Both the position numbers and the translations under genes were made by a program. The notes beneath the pieces are model-generated. The model did not search any database. It had not been told where the DNA came from and was given only the letters and a program-made list of their open reading frames with translations. A DNA stretch of 43,504 nucleotides from a virus, in the IMG/VR virus record IMGVR_UViG_3300025112_000038, positions 1-43,504 of that record; one strand, written 5' to 3'. Positions 7,939 to 17,476 of this stretch are shown here, piece by piece (the stretch's first letter is position 1; every line of letters starts with the position of its first letter).

Positions 7939-9606
7939 ATGGTACAAAATGCAATAACACAAGGAGTACAGTTAGGAACAAATAATGCTCTTAATTTCTT
8001 AGCTATAGGTAGGCAGAAAAAAGAAAGAGAAAGAAGGGAAGCATATGCTGATGTTGCGTTGTTTTCTGAAACAATTAAAAGTATAAAAAATCCAGTAGAG
8101 CAAAAGAAACAAATTGATGAATATACTAAAACAAATCCTATATTTGAAAATAAAGAATTTGCAGGTTTAAAATTAATATTAGATGATATGGCTGTTGCTG
8201 CTGATGATAGGGTAAAAGGTATAAATGAAAATACTCAATTAATGGGTAGTGTTGTTAATCTTATAGACCAAATAACGTCACTCCAAACTACGAGAGCAGG
8301 GAGTTTACCATCTGAAGGTTCTGCACAAAGTCGTGGAGAATTTGACCCAAGCATATTAGAAGTTAATGCAGATGATACATTAAAGGAAGTTCCAGAAGGT
8401 TCTTTTTTAGGTGCTGGATTAACGAGACCAGAAAAAACTTCTAAGTTAAATGCCTTAGAAAAAGAATTGTTAAATGTAGGAACAAAGTATGCTGCAAGCT
8501 CTGACAAATATAGTAAAGAAGGTTCTACACTTGTTATGGCTCAAATAAGAAAGGTTCTTAATAGGTCAACTGATGAAGATACTAAATTGTTTGCTCAGAT
8601 TGAAGGAGAAGAAAGAGCAAAAGTATCAGCTCAAAATACTACAAACTCTATTGGGTTATTTCAAAATAACTATGATATGAGAATGAAGAAACTTGAAAAG
8701 ATAACTGACCCTGCTGAACGTAGTAAAGTTCGTGACCAAATAGTGTTAGATGCTTTTAATCTTATACAAAGACAGCCAGATGAAGCAAGTAAGAAAAGAG
8801 TAAGAACTGCTGTACAAGCAAAGGATAAAGACATATTTGCTGACATAGAAGACTCAAGTGTAAAACTTGGCTTTATGAATAAGTTTAGAAATAAGAATAC
8901 AGCTCTTAATACAGATAATATATCAAGAAAAGATATGCTTAAATTCTACACTGAAGAGATGTTTAATGTAATGGTAACTCCCATTGGTGGAGAGAATGGG
9001 TTTGGCAACAAACAAGAAGCACAGGACACTCTTACATTTATAGGTAAAATGATGGGAGACTTTAAGCCAGATAAAAGGGTTCAAGCTGCAAAAGATTTTA
9101 CAGAAGATTTCGAAGAAAGGTTTAAAGGCTCTAAAGTAACTAAAGAACAGTATCTACAGTTTATGCAGATTGTAGCTAAAGACCCAAGTAAAGCTACACA
9201 AAAATTAACATCAAGTAAATTCTTATTTGATACAGAAAGTAAATTAGTAACACAGAAAAAATCATTGATAGGAGAACTAAGAAGAATAATACAAGGTGAT
9301 TCTGATGCTGATACTCTTATGAAATTTATGAGAGCGAAGGGTTTGACAGTTCCAAAACAAGCAGATGCTCAAACAGTAACTAATCTTAAACAAGGTTTAA
9401 AGGATGAACTTAATAGGGTTGAAGAACAGTTACAAACTATTCGTACCAAGCAATCAAGTATCACAATAGACCCTGAGAATCCAGAAGCTCAAAAGATTAA
9501 AGCTGATATAACTGAAAGATTAGCTAATGCAAAATCAGACGAAGAGCGAGAGAAAATAAGACAAGAAGGAAGAGACCGTATAAATAAATTATTTAGTACA
9601 AAGTAA
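7939..9606 (+). CDS. internal virion protein, T7 gp15-like position
   Basis: This 555-aa protein is soluble, Lys/Glu/Gln-rich and almost entirely helical by composition, with no signal peptide. The C-terminal ~90 residues are coiled coil (LNRVEEQLQTIRTKQSS; then ERLANAKSDEEREKIRQEGR). It sits between the gp14-like gene and the giant 1813-aa gene, the place of the T7 ejectosome tube protein gp15. No sequence motif fixes the function; the call is positional. Confidence 0.5.
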   Translation: MVQNAITQGVQLGTNNALNFLAIGRQKKERERREAYADVALFSETIKSIKNPVEQKKQIDEYTKTNPIFENKEFAGLKLILDDMAVAADDRVKGINENTQLMGSVVNLIDQITSLQTTRAGSLPSEGSAQSRGEFDPSILEVNADDTLKEVPEGSFLGAGLTRPEKTSKLNALEKELLNVGTKYAASSDKYSKEGSTLVMAQIRKVLNRSTDEDTKLFAQIEGEERAKVSAQNTTNSIGLFQNNYDMRMKKLEKITDPAERSKVRDQIVLDAFNLIQRQPDEASKKRVRTAVQAKDKDIFADIEDSSVKLGFMNKFRNKNTALNTDNISRKDMLKFYTEEMFNVMVTPIGGENGFGNKQEAQDTLTFIGKMMGDFKPDKRVQAAKDFTEDFEERFKGSKVTKEQYLQFMQIVAKDPSKATQKLTSSKFLFDTESKLVTQKKSLIGELRRIIQGDSDADTLMKFMRAKGLTVPKQADAQTVTNLKQGLKDELNRVEEQLQTIRTKQSSITIDPENPEAQKIKADITERLANAKSDEEREKIRQEGRDRINKLFSTK

Positions 9607-12600
9607 ATGCCTCTATCAGTTGCAGACATAGACGCTTTCTTGTTTGATAAGAAAGCAAGAGACCCTATAGATGCTTTTCTTTTCGGTGATATTAAAAAAG
9701 AAGAAGAAGAAAAAACTGAAGAGGAAAAATCTATTGATGACTTTCTTGGCTTCCAGCCTGAGTCTATAGCTGAACCTGTACCTATTCCTGATGACCAAAA
9801 TGTATTACCTATCCCAACATCTTCTGGTGTAGCCACACAGAACGTAAGTACCTCTGAATCTGTAACACCTTTACCTGATGAAGATGAAGTTTCTTTTACT
9901 AAAGATGTAATAGAACCAACAGCAAAAGATTTTGCTGCAACAGTTGCTAAAGCTGGAGCAGGATTCGTAAAGGGAGCTACTATAGGAGCTATTGATTTAG
10001 AGACAGGTGAAGTTGGCGTTCCATTTGGTGATGTTATTTTTCAAACAGATAATAATTTACGTGAGTTACTTACTGAAGTAGGAGCAAGTGATGAGATAGT
10101 AAATAATGAATGGATTGGTATGCCAATGGAAATGCTTGGCACAATAGCTCCTTGGTCAGTCGTATCTAAAGCTATCTCATTTCTTGTTGGTGCTCCTAAA
10201 TCTTTAAGAGCAGCTAATGGTTTAAAAGAAATAATGAAAGGAGTAGGAAAGAGGGCTGGAATAGAAGCTACTGCTGGTGGTGTTGTTGGTGGAGCAAAAC
10301 CTATAGACACACCAGAGAAAACCACTCCCGATATACTTGAAGGTATTGTTGATTTAGATGAAGTTAAACAAGAGAGTAGGTTAGAAAACATATTAACTAC
10401 CGCTGCTGTAGGTGCTGGTTTTAGTCTGATTGCTGATTCTATCCATGCTATTGTTGTTAAGTCTGGTATAAGCAAAACAGGACAGTTTGATAAATTAAGA
10501 AAAGAACTTTCAGAATTATTCTTTGGTAGTGGTAAAGTTAGTAAACAAGCTGCTGATGATTTAGCTGATACAGCTATTAATAATGTTGTTAATAAAGCTG
10601 GTGGATTTGAGAATCTCAGTAAAGGTGTTATCAAAAATGCAAGAACTATTGTCAAAGAAGCTAAAGCTGGCAAGAGAACCCAACCTAAATTAGAAGGTAA
10701 AGCTGAAGAGCCTACTCCAGAGGGAGATTTCCTTGTATTAAAGAAGCTAAAAGAAGAAAGTGCTATTGCTAAAAAGATTAAAGCAGAAGCCAAGCCAACA
10801 CTTACTGAAAGTAAAACAGAAGTTACTATTGATGATGAGACAACTATAACTGAAGTTAAATCGACAAAAAGTCCAGATTTAAAAATAGTGAAAAAAGCAC
10901 ACATACAAGAACTAAAACAAAAAGAGATAGAAACTTTATCTAAAAAACATAATGTATCCCAAGCAGAAGTCATTCATTTAGGGAAAGAACATATTGAAGC
11001 AATAGAAGAATCAGATTTAGGATTGCCTGATGAAGCCTTTCAAACTACTTTTGACTCTGTTGATACCATTCTTGATATAAAAGGTAAACCTTTATCTGAA
11101 TTAACACCAAAAGAAAAAATTCAATTTGAACAAGAACAAAAAGAAAATGTTCAACTATTTAAACAAGCAGAAAAAGAAGCTGCAGAAATAGGCATAGTAT
11201 TTGAAGGTGATAAATTAATAGTTGGGAAAAAAGAAATAGCTAAGATTATTCCTTTTAAAAAAGATATTAGAAGTAAAACATTAACAGACGTTCAAAAGAA
11301 AGCTGGAATCTTAAAAGCTACTTCTCATTTCAAAAACTTAACTAACAAGCTCAAAGGAAAGAAAACCAAAGTTGTAAGGAATGATGGGATAAAATCTTTA
11401 GCCAAAACCAACAAAGGAGTTATCTCATTAAACATTAAAGCTATTGTTGACGATTTTCACAATGATATGGCGTACCTTGATGGCAAAGGTAAAGGTCTCC
11501 TTGAAGCAACATCAGCACAAAAGAAAGAGGTATTTAAAAATATTGATATACCTGCATTAAAAAAACAAATAGGTACTGTTGAGAAATATGAAGAGTTTAT
11601 TTTTTGGCATGAAGCAGCACATATTGCAAACAAAGATGCTACAAAGTATCCCCGTAAAAAGGGTAAGATTGATTTGAGCCATCCAGATGCTATAACCATT
11701 GAAAGAATTGCTAATAAGTTTGCAGCTCAAAAGATGGGATTTGAGTTACCAGAAAGAGATTTAACTCCAGAAGAACTCAAAGCAGCAGAAAAAAAAGCAC
11801 GAGAACTTGTAGCCAATGAAAGACAAGGAACTCCTGCGATTGATAGAGAACCTCCTATAGTTACTAATCCTGATGGTAGTGTCCAGCTTAATTCATTAGC
11901 AAGCGGTATAACTTCTCTTAATCCTAAAAAAATTATTCTACCAGTAGGTAATGTTTTTCATAATTTCTTTGCTAAAGGGCAACCAAGAATAGGTTCACGG
12001 GAATATGATATATCTCGTATAGCAGCAGAAAATTATGTTAAGGATGGTCATATAGGAGCTTTCTTTGCAAAACAAACTGCTGAAACTATAGATAAAGGGA
12101 TGCCTGATAAAGAGAAAAGAACAAATGCTTCTTCTATGTTTGACAATCGGTTAGAAGTTATAACGGATGGCAAGGTATATAACAAGAAACAAGCAGAGAT
12201 AACTCCTAAGAAAGAAGACTACAAGACAAAAGAAGAACATCTTAATGCTATTCGTCTATGGGCTTCTGCTGTATCTACTCATACAAAAGGAACATTAAGG
12301 AGAGCTTTTAACCAAGATAAACTAACTCTTGGTACAAAGAAAATTAAAGTAAGAGGCAAGGAAAAGGTAATTCCTAAACCTATACCTGCCAAGTTATTTA
12401 AACAAATAGAAGAAATGATTGATTTGAAAAATAGTTTCTATTCGGAAGCTGAAGCTAAATTTATAGAAGAAATGAGAACAATAACAGAAGCATATAGAGA
12501 AAGATTTAAGGAAGCTAATATCGAAGGATTCAAGTTTGAAGAGGCATACTTTAGTCACATAATTATACATACTAAATCTCCTAAAGGAGATACTGTTCGT

Positions 12601-15048
12601 GTTGGATTTGATGAAGGTGCTGACCTGAGAACTGGTGGAGAAACTATAATTAAAGAACGTAAGAGAAACAAGTTTGGCAACACTCTATCCCTTGATGGGT
12701 TAGAGGCACAAGGTTATACAGTTATGCGTGATGTAAGAGATGTCTTTGCACAATATGTATATCAAGCTGAAGAAGTATTAGCGGCTAAAGCATTTGGTGA
12801 CTCATTGTTAAATGCTAAAATCAGCCCTACAGCAAAGCAGCGAGAAAAGATATTCAATGAAAATAAGCTAAGAAAAAAACAAGGTAAAAAAGAATTAACT
12901 GAAGAAGAAATTCGTAAGGATTTTTCAGACCCTCTTGTTGTAACTGCTGAATTTCTGGAAGCTAAAAATATAGAGACAACTGAAAGTTCTTTAAAGATAC
13001 ATCAGCTAAGAGCTATTCATGATATGGAAATGCTTAATTGGTCACAAGGAACTGGTCTTAAAAAGTTTAAAGGTAAGATGTATATACATGAAGATGCTTG
13101 GCATAACATAGACAATGTTATAAAGAGAGGTAATCAACAAGCAGATATAATGAATAAGTTGGATACTGCAAGGTTCTTTATTAAACGTATTCTTTTGTTT
13201 AATCCTTTAATACATGGATTCAATGTTGAGTCTGGTGCAATTATGGCTATGGGTCACAGGTGGTTTATAGATAGACTTCCTTCTTTGCTTACAGCTAACC
13301 AGATTAAAGCTCTCAAGAGTCCTTTAGGAAAGATGACTGAACAGGAACTTAATGCTGTTATGTTAGAAATGCTACAGAATAAAATGGTTCTTGAAGGATT
13401 GTATGATTCTAACCAAGCAATAAAGTCTGATACATTTAAAGTCAAACTGATACAAGACAAAGGGTTTAAAGCTGCTATGAATAGGCTTGTTACTAATCCT
13501 ATCAAAGTTGCGGGTCAATTAGGTAATACTATATTATGGGATAAGTGGGTTAAGACAGTTCAGATGCAAATATATATCACACTTCGTAACAGATTTATGA
13601 CTGATGGCTTTCCAATAAGACACATACCTAAACAGTTTAGAGACCATGAAAACGTAAAGAATATAATCAAAAAGTATCCTGTTAGTGCTGTAGTTCTTAA
13701 ACCAATAGATGTATTAGTTCATGGTGAGCTACCAATAGTAGGTGGTAAACTTGGAAGAAGAGCTATGTCAAAAGCAGATGCAGGGTTAGCGGCTGCTGTT
13801 ATGGCAAGTGATATAACAGGTATATTACCTATAACATTTTTCACACGGAAGCAAAGATTTATATTAAATCAGTTGTTACTTGCTCGTAACTGGAACACAG
13901 GTTTGTTTAGAAGTTTAACTGGTGCATTAGGTACTGTACATAATACAGAATATGGAAAGTTTATTCCAAAGCCTTTAAGAATAGAAGGTTTTTCAGATGA
14001 ACAATTAAGAAGTATAGGCAGGGAATATCGTTGGTTCTTATTAAGAGGTCTTGTTTATGCTGTTACGTTTGCTAATGCAGCGCAGTATTTATGGTTAGAT
14101 AAGTACCATCATGCTGAAAGAGAAGAGCTGAATAAACGATTAGATGAATTACAAAAAAGAAAAACTTCTGCTGGTAAAGACCAGTTAGCTAAAGATGTTG
14201 AGATACGTATTATTAAAGCAAGGCTTGAATCTATTACACCACATCCAACATGGAAGAATGAAGCAGGGCATTGGCTTGACATAGATACTGGAATAAAAGA
14301 TTCTAAAGGTGGAAATATATACTTACGTAGTTGGCTCTTTAGAGCTATCCATGACTATGCAAAACTTGCTATGTTTGAACCACTTAATTATATTACTCCT
14401 AAAGCAGAGCCACTTATGAAACTGCTAGGTTCTCTTATATTTAATCACACGCCACAAGGAATGGTTATTATTGCAAAAGGCATGACAGCTCCAGAAAAAG
14501 CAGAAAAATATGCAAGGTTTATTACAGAATCAATTACACCTTTTGATACATTCTTAGGAAGAGAAGACCAAGTAAGAACATGGTTAGAAACATTAATCGT
14601 TTTTACGGGTACGCATACAGTTAGTGGAGCTAAAGTTGGTAGTACAATCCCTGCTGTTAGAAACTTTTTATCTGAGTATGTTAAGGAATATAAGCCAAGA
14701 ATACAACATATGTCAGATGTAGATAGAAAAGCTATGAATTTGAAGTTCCGTCAAGGAGATGTTGAAGGAGCTATTGATGTATTTCTTAATAGTGAAGTAG
14801 TTGGATTAGAGTCATTATTAAACCAAGCAGCAAAAGTTGATAATACTTTAGGTGAAATAGTAAAAACTTCTGCTTTCTTTGAGTATCTGATAGTCAAAGA
14901 TAAAACACATCCAGAAGAAGTAAAAGAATTTCTTAAAGGATTAGGCGTAGAATACTATAAGAACTTAGGAACTCCAGAAGAATTCCGATTCACTAATGAG
15001 AGCGAAGTTAAGGCTCAACGTAATCCTGATGGTACGATTAAATTCTAA
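9607..15048 (+). CDS. giant polyvalent/internal virion protein with HEAAH zinc motif (1813 aa)
   Basis: The longest gene of the window sits where T7 gp16 would, so it is probably packaged and injected with the DNA. Residues 1-50 hold three copies of an (I)D(A/D)FL motif separated by an acidic linker. Residues ~300-560 are Lys/Glu-rich and low complexity. HEAAH at 668-672 (within FWHEAAHIANKD) is an HExxH zinc-peptidase motif. Later parts contain long helical domains and hydrophobic stretches (FIKRILLFNPLIHGFNVESG, ~1187-1206; AGLAAAVMASDITGILPITF, ~1395-1415) like those in large polyvalent phage proteins. I see no lytic transglycosylase motif of the T7 gp16 kind. Its stop overlaps the stop of the convergent primase gene. 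Confidence 0.6.
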   Translation: MPLSVADIDAFLFDKKARDPIDAFLFGDIKKEEEEKTEEEKSIDDFLGFQPESIAEPVPIPDDQNVLPIPTSSGVATQNVSTSESVTPLPDEDEVSFTKDVIEPTAKDFAATVAKAGAGFVKGATIGAIDLETGEVGVPFGDVIFQTDNNLRELLTEVGASDEIVNNEWIGMPMEMLGTIAPWSVVSKAISFLVGAPKSLRAANGLKEIMKGVGKRAGIEATAGGVVGGAKPIDTPEKTTPDILEGIVDLDEVKQESRLENILTTAAVGAGFSLIADSIHAIVVKSGISKTGQFDKLRKELSELFFGSGKVSKQAADDLADTAINNVVNKAGGFENLSKGVIKNARTIVKEAKAGKRTQPKLEGKAEEPTPEGDFLVLKKLKEESAIAKKIKAEAKPTLTESKTEVTIDDETTITEVKSTKSPDLKIVKKAHIQELKQKEIETLSKKHNVSQAEVIHLGKEHIEAIEESDLGLPDEAFQTTFDSVDTILDIKGKPLSELTPKEKIQFEQEQKENVQLFKQAEKEAAEIGIVFEGDKLIVGKKEIAKIIPFKKDIRSKTLTDVQKKAGILKATSHFKNLTNKLKGKKTKVVRNDGIKSLAKTNKGVISLNIKAIVDDFHNDMAYLDGKGKGLLEATSAQKKEVFKNIDIPALKKQIGTVEKYEEFIFWHEAAHIANKDATKYPRKKGKIDLSHPDAITIERIANKFAAQKMGFELPERDLTPEELKAAEKKARELVANERQGTPAIDREPPIVTNPDGSVQLNSLASGITSLNPKKIILPVGNVFHNFFAKGQPRIGSREYDISRIAAENYVKDGHIGAFFAKQTAETIDKGMPDKEKRTNASSMFDNRLEVITDGKVYNKKQAEITPKKEDYKTKEEHLNAIRLWASAVSTHTKGTLRRAFNQDKLTLGTKKIKVRGKEKVIPKPIPAKLFKQIEEMIDLKNSFYSEAEAKFIEEMRTITEAYRERFKEANIEGFKFEEAYFSHIIIHTKSPKGDTVRVGFDEGADLRTGGETIIKERKRNKFGNTLSLDGLEAQGYTVMRDVRDVFAQYVYQAEEVLAAKAFGDSLLNAKISPTAKQREKIFNENKLRKKQGKKELTEEEIRKDFSDPLVVTAEFLEAKNIETTESSLKIHQLRAIHDMEMLNWSQGTGLKKFKGKMYIHEDAWHNIDNVIKRGNQQADIMNKLDTARFFIKRILLFNPLIHGFNVESGAIMAMGHRWFIDRLPSLLTANQIKALKSPLGKMTEQELNAVMLEMLQNKMVLEGLYDSNQAIKSDTFKVKLIQDKGFKAAMNRLVTNPIKVAGQLGNTILWDKWVKTVQMQIYITLRNRFMTDGFPIRHIPKQFRDHENVKNIIKKYPVSAVVLKPIDVLVHGELPIVGGKLGRRAMSKADAGLAAAVMASDITGILPITFFTRKQRFILNQLLLARNWNTGLFRSLTGALGTVHNTEYGKFIPKPLRIEGFSDEQLRSIGREYRWFLLRGLVYAVTFANAAQYLWLDKYHHAEREELNKRLDELQKRKTSAGKDQLAKDVEIRIIKARLESITPHPTWKNEAGHWLDIDTGIKDSKGGNIYLRSWLFRAIHDYAKLAMFEPLNYITPKAEPLMKLLGSLIFNHTPQGMVIIAKGMTAPEKAEKYARFITESITPFDTFLGREDQVRTWLETLIVFTGTHTVSGAKVGSTIPAVRNFLSEYVKEYKPRIQHMSDVDRKAMNLKFRQGDVEGAIDVFLNSEVVGLESLLNQAAKVDNTLGEIVKTSAFFEYLIVKDKTHPEEVKEFLKGLGVEYYKNLGTPEEFRFTNESEVKAQRNPDGTIKF

Positions 15049-16634
15049 TCCTTAGTCCAATCACCTTCTTGAATAAAGTGACATCCGTTAACCAGCTTAA
15101 ACTTGGTCATCATGTCTTTAGGGTTCACACCAGACATAGCCCAATTCTTACATTTCACTATCTCTAATGTTCCATGACTAACATTCAAATAGAGTCTTGG
15201 TTTCTCTAAGGTCGCCAATCCTCCTTTGCCTAATTCATTCCCCTTCTTTCTTTGGATAGCTATAATGGCTATGCCTGTGTCTAATTTATCATACACCTGT
15301 CTTATCCAACCACCTATTTTCCACATCTCATCATGGATTTCCATGTAATCTATAAGGTTAATACCATCTGGTTCTATGACATCAGCGAAGTTTTGTGACC
15401 TGTCTTTGGCTATAAATCCCTGTTTTTTCCACGAATCTAACGGTCTGTTGAAGAAACTGAGTCGCCTTCTAAGCTCCCCCTTGCCCATCTCAGAGGAAAA
15501 GTACATCTTAGGTAGGGGTAAGGGTAGGTTCATTTCAGCTATGTTAAGCATGAGGGCTGTTTTCCCTGCATCTGGTTCTCCTGCGAGGACGATTATGTTC
15601 TTAGGATATGTCTCAAAATACTTCTCTATTCCAAGAGGATATTTGATAGGAAAGGCTTTTTCATCAGCATTTTCATAGTCTATGGTATTACATACCTCCT
15701 CAATCTTCCTGTACGACCCTGTAGACCCTGTATTACGGGCTACAGACCCTTCCTTGACCAGTCTTCCTAACACCACTCTTACAGAGGATTTATCAGAGGT
15801 TGTAGTCGCTCCTAAGTCATTGTAGACATCATTAATTCTGAAGTTACCAGATGCCTGACTCACCCATAATCCTATTTCATCATTCCATTGATGGTCTTTA
15901 CGTGCTGCCCTTTGCAGGGCAGATGTAACCTTTTGTTTTGCTTCATCTAAAGAGAACTTTGGTTGGCAATAATCAGCTAATATATTAACAACTTGTTCCA
16001 CTTTAGTTGACAACATCCCTGCTTTGACAAGACAGTTTGCTACATGAAACAGGTCTTCATCTCTTGTTCCATTTTGGAACATTTTACCTATGACGTTGCT
16101 TATATAATTGTTGACTTGAATCTGCTGGATTAACGTTAGATATGACTGAGGAAATGCTGGTCGTTCTATTATACTTGGTTTAACATCCCATGTATAATCT
16201 CCCCATACTCCTGTGTGCCTATGCGTACCTTTGCTTGGAGGTAAGAGGACATATCCTTTCTCTGCTCTAACATCTGAGCCAGCAACAGCTTTTACTCTAT
16301 TGCCAAGTTTCTGAGGACATTTAAAAAAGTAATGTAGACCTCCACTTGGTGTCTTGGATATGGGGAACTGTAATCCTTGAGGTATAAGTTTGTCTATATT
16401 ATTCTTTTCTTGTATATCATCTACATCTATAACGGCTAAATCCGATACTGCTCCTGTTACTGCTGCTATATTTGCTGTTGGGTACTTTTCCCACCATTCT
16501 AATATCTGGTTTTGTGATGCTCTTTTAGTTTGATATGGTGTCCATTCTACAATAGCTTTTTTATTCTTTGCAACTGGTATTATACTCCAACCCATACGTT
16601 CTGAATAGCTTGCTGCAACTTCTCCAAGTGTCAT
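15045..16634 (-). CDS. primase-polymerase / helicase fusion protein
   Basis: This 529-aa replication protein combines domains. Residues 1-150 are an archaeo-eukaryotic-type prim-pol: D70-x-D72 (AVIDVDD), SGGLHYFF with H101, and SDVRAEKGYVLLPPS with D121. Residues ~177-245 resemble PriCT-1, and ~262-310 look like a winged helix (FRINDVYNDLG...RVVLGRLVKEG). Residues ~340-500 are a RecA-like ATPase with Walker A GEPDAGKT at 352-359, a Walker B-like NLIDYMEI and IAIIAIQRKKG. It would synthesise primers and drive unwinding or a related ATPase step. The start overlaps the upstream gene (ATGA), with GGGGGAG as ribosome binding site. This is the last gene of the leftward block. Confidence 0.85.
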   Translation of the reverse strand: MTLGEVAASYSERMGWSIIPVAKNKKAIVEWTPYQTKRASQNQILEWWEKYPTANIAAVTGAVSDLAVIDVDDIQEKNNIDKLIPQGLQFPISKTPSGGLHYFFKCPQKLGNRVKAVAGSDVRAEKGYVLLPPSKGTHRHTGVWGDYTWDVKPSIIERPAFPQSYLTLIQQIQVNNYISNVIGKMFQNGTRDEDLFHVANCLVKAGMLSTKVEQVVNILADYCQPKFSLDEAKQKVTSALQRAARKDHQWNDEIGLWVSQASGNFRINDVYNDLGATTTSDKSSVRVVLGRLVKEGSVARNTGSTGSYRKIEEVCNTIDYENADEKAFPIKYPLGIEKYFETYPKNIIVLAGEPDAGKTALMLNIAEMNLPLPLPKMYFSSEMGKGELRRRLSFFNRPLDSWKKQGFIAKDRSQNFADVIEPDGINLIDYMEIHDEMWKIGGWIRQVYDKLDTGIAIIAIQRKKGNELGKGGLATLEKPRLYLNVSHGTLEIVKCKNWAMSGVNPKDMMTKFKLVNGCHFIQEGDWTKD

Positions 16635-16870
16635 AGTATCTCCCCCTTTATGTTAGTGTGAACGGTTGCTAACGGTACTTGACAATATGCATAGGTATCT
16701 TTGCTTTTACATGAGTCACATAGCCTATTATGATTTCCTTTAGATATGAATTTCTTATCACACTTTAAGCATTTTCTTTCTCTTATATTCAAGTCACCAT
16801 ATCCTGCCATATTTCTGAACTCATTGACAGATTTTAATTCTATTACTTTTGCTGTTTCTCCTCTTCTCAC
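16631..16870 (-). CDS. zinc-finger protein (79 aa), GTG start
   Basis: The central motif CLKCDKKFISKGNHNRLCDSC (first Cys ~35, last ~54) is a phage-type zinc ribbon of form CxxCxxxFxSxGxxNRxCxxC, which I recall from many phage genomes next to replication genes. The start is GTG at 16870 behind GAGGAGA; an overlapping ATG is followed directly by a stop. It overlaps the prim-pol start by 4 bases. It may be a small DNA- or RNA-binding accessory factor. Confidence 0.65.
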   Translation of the reverse strand: MRRGETAKVIELKSVNEFRNMAGYGDLNIRERKCLKCDKKFISKGNHNRLCDSCKSKDTYAYCQVPLATVHTNIKGEIL

Positions 16871-16877
16871 ATTCTCC

Positions 16878-17081
16878 TCAATTCATATTAGGTAAACTTC
16901 TATAGATTGTCATAAGATGATTTTGTATATACTTCTTACATTCAGGACAGACATCATTTTTAAACACAAACAAAACAGCTTTGATAGTCATTAGTCCTTC
17001 TATCAAATCTTCGTTAGCTATATCAACATAGTCTTCAGGTGAAGTTGCTTCCATTATTTTTACCATTGTTTCTGCTTTCAT
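16878..17081 (-). CDS. small hypothetical protein with one CxxC (67 aa)
   Basis: This is an acidic helical protein (MKAETMVKIMEATSPEDYVD) with CPECKKYIQNH near residues 46-56. There is a single CxxC plus a later His, so zinc binding would need a dimer or a redox role. A strong TAGGAGAT ribosome binding site precedes the ATG. It lies in the leftward replication operon between two other small Cys-containing proteins. No family is recognised. Confidence 0.6.
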   Translation of the reverse strand: MKAETMVKIMEATSPEDYVDIANEDLIEGLMTIKAVLFVFKNDVCPECKKYIQNHLMTIYRSLPNMN

Positions 17082-17088
17082 TTATCTC

Positions 17089-17175
17089 CTATCCACAATT
17101 TACACAAGTGCCGCAATTAGGACACACTCTATTTTCAGTTATTGTATCACAACAATCACACTGTTTCATTCTCAT
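17089..17175 (-). CDS. Cys-rich zinc-ribbon microprotein (28 aa)
   Basis: A 28-residue frame from ATG 17175 contains CDCCD, then CPNCGTCVNCG at the C-terminus: seven cysteines in total. AAGGAGA lies 6-8 bases upstream of the start. It overlaps the 3' end of the HNH gene by 20 bases and ends before the 67-aa gene, so it fills what would otherwise be a gap in a gapless operon. The resemblance to rubredoxin-like or zinc-ribbon tails is clear. Whether it is made as a free peptide is uncertain. Confidence 0.5.
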   Translation of the reverse strand: MRMKQCDCCDTITENRVCPNCGTCVNCG

Positions 17176-17476
17176 TATGTTTCTCCTTATGACATTGAAT
17201 ACAAAGGGGTTGCAGTACTCCAGATAGAAGTCGTTTTCTAATTGTTTCTGCTAAATCTGTCCAATCTATTCCGTCTTTATGATGTACTTCTAATTTAACT
17301 TCTTTACCTTTTGCAGTACTTTGTTTGATACCACATATGGTACAACAGTATTCAGAATCTTTTAATGCTTTAGCTCTTTCTCTGGAGCGTAACCAGAGTT
17401 GACGTAGAACATTTTTAATCTGAGATACGGGTGTTATTGGTTTCTTTCTTGATTTCTTTTTAGAAAGGTTCTTCAT
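17156..17476 (-). CDS. HNH endonuclease (106 aa)
   Basis: This is a compact HNH nuclease with a basic N-terminus (KKKSRKK). It has a Cys pair CTIC (45-48), catalytic LEVHHKDGI (H65/H66) and the second pair CIQC followed by HKEKH (to H100). HNH proteins of this size occur as packaging-associated nicking enzymes, as free-standing homing enzymes or in recombination modules. Here it overlaps the ERF gene by 17 bases, which suggests a recombination-linked role. Confidence 0.8.
   Translation of the reverse strand: MKNLSKKKSRKKPITPVSQIKNVLRQLWLRSRERAKALKDSEYCCTICGIKQSTAKGKEVKLEVHHKDGIDWTDLAETIRKRLLSGVLQPLCIQCHKEKHNENETV

Noticed and set aside
10041-10973. 310-codon open frame on the minus strand
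   Set aside because: It is antisense to the giant virion protein gene, is Ser/Leu-rich as expected for the complement of Lys/Glu/Ala-rich coding DNA, and lies in a rightward block.
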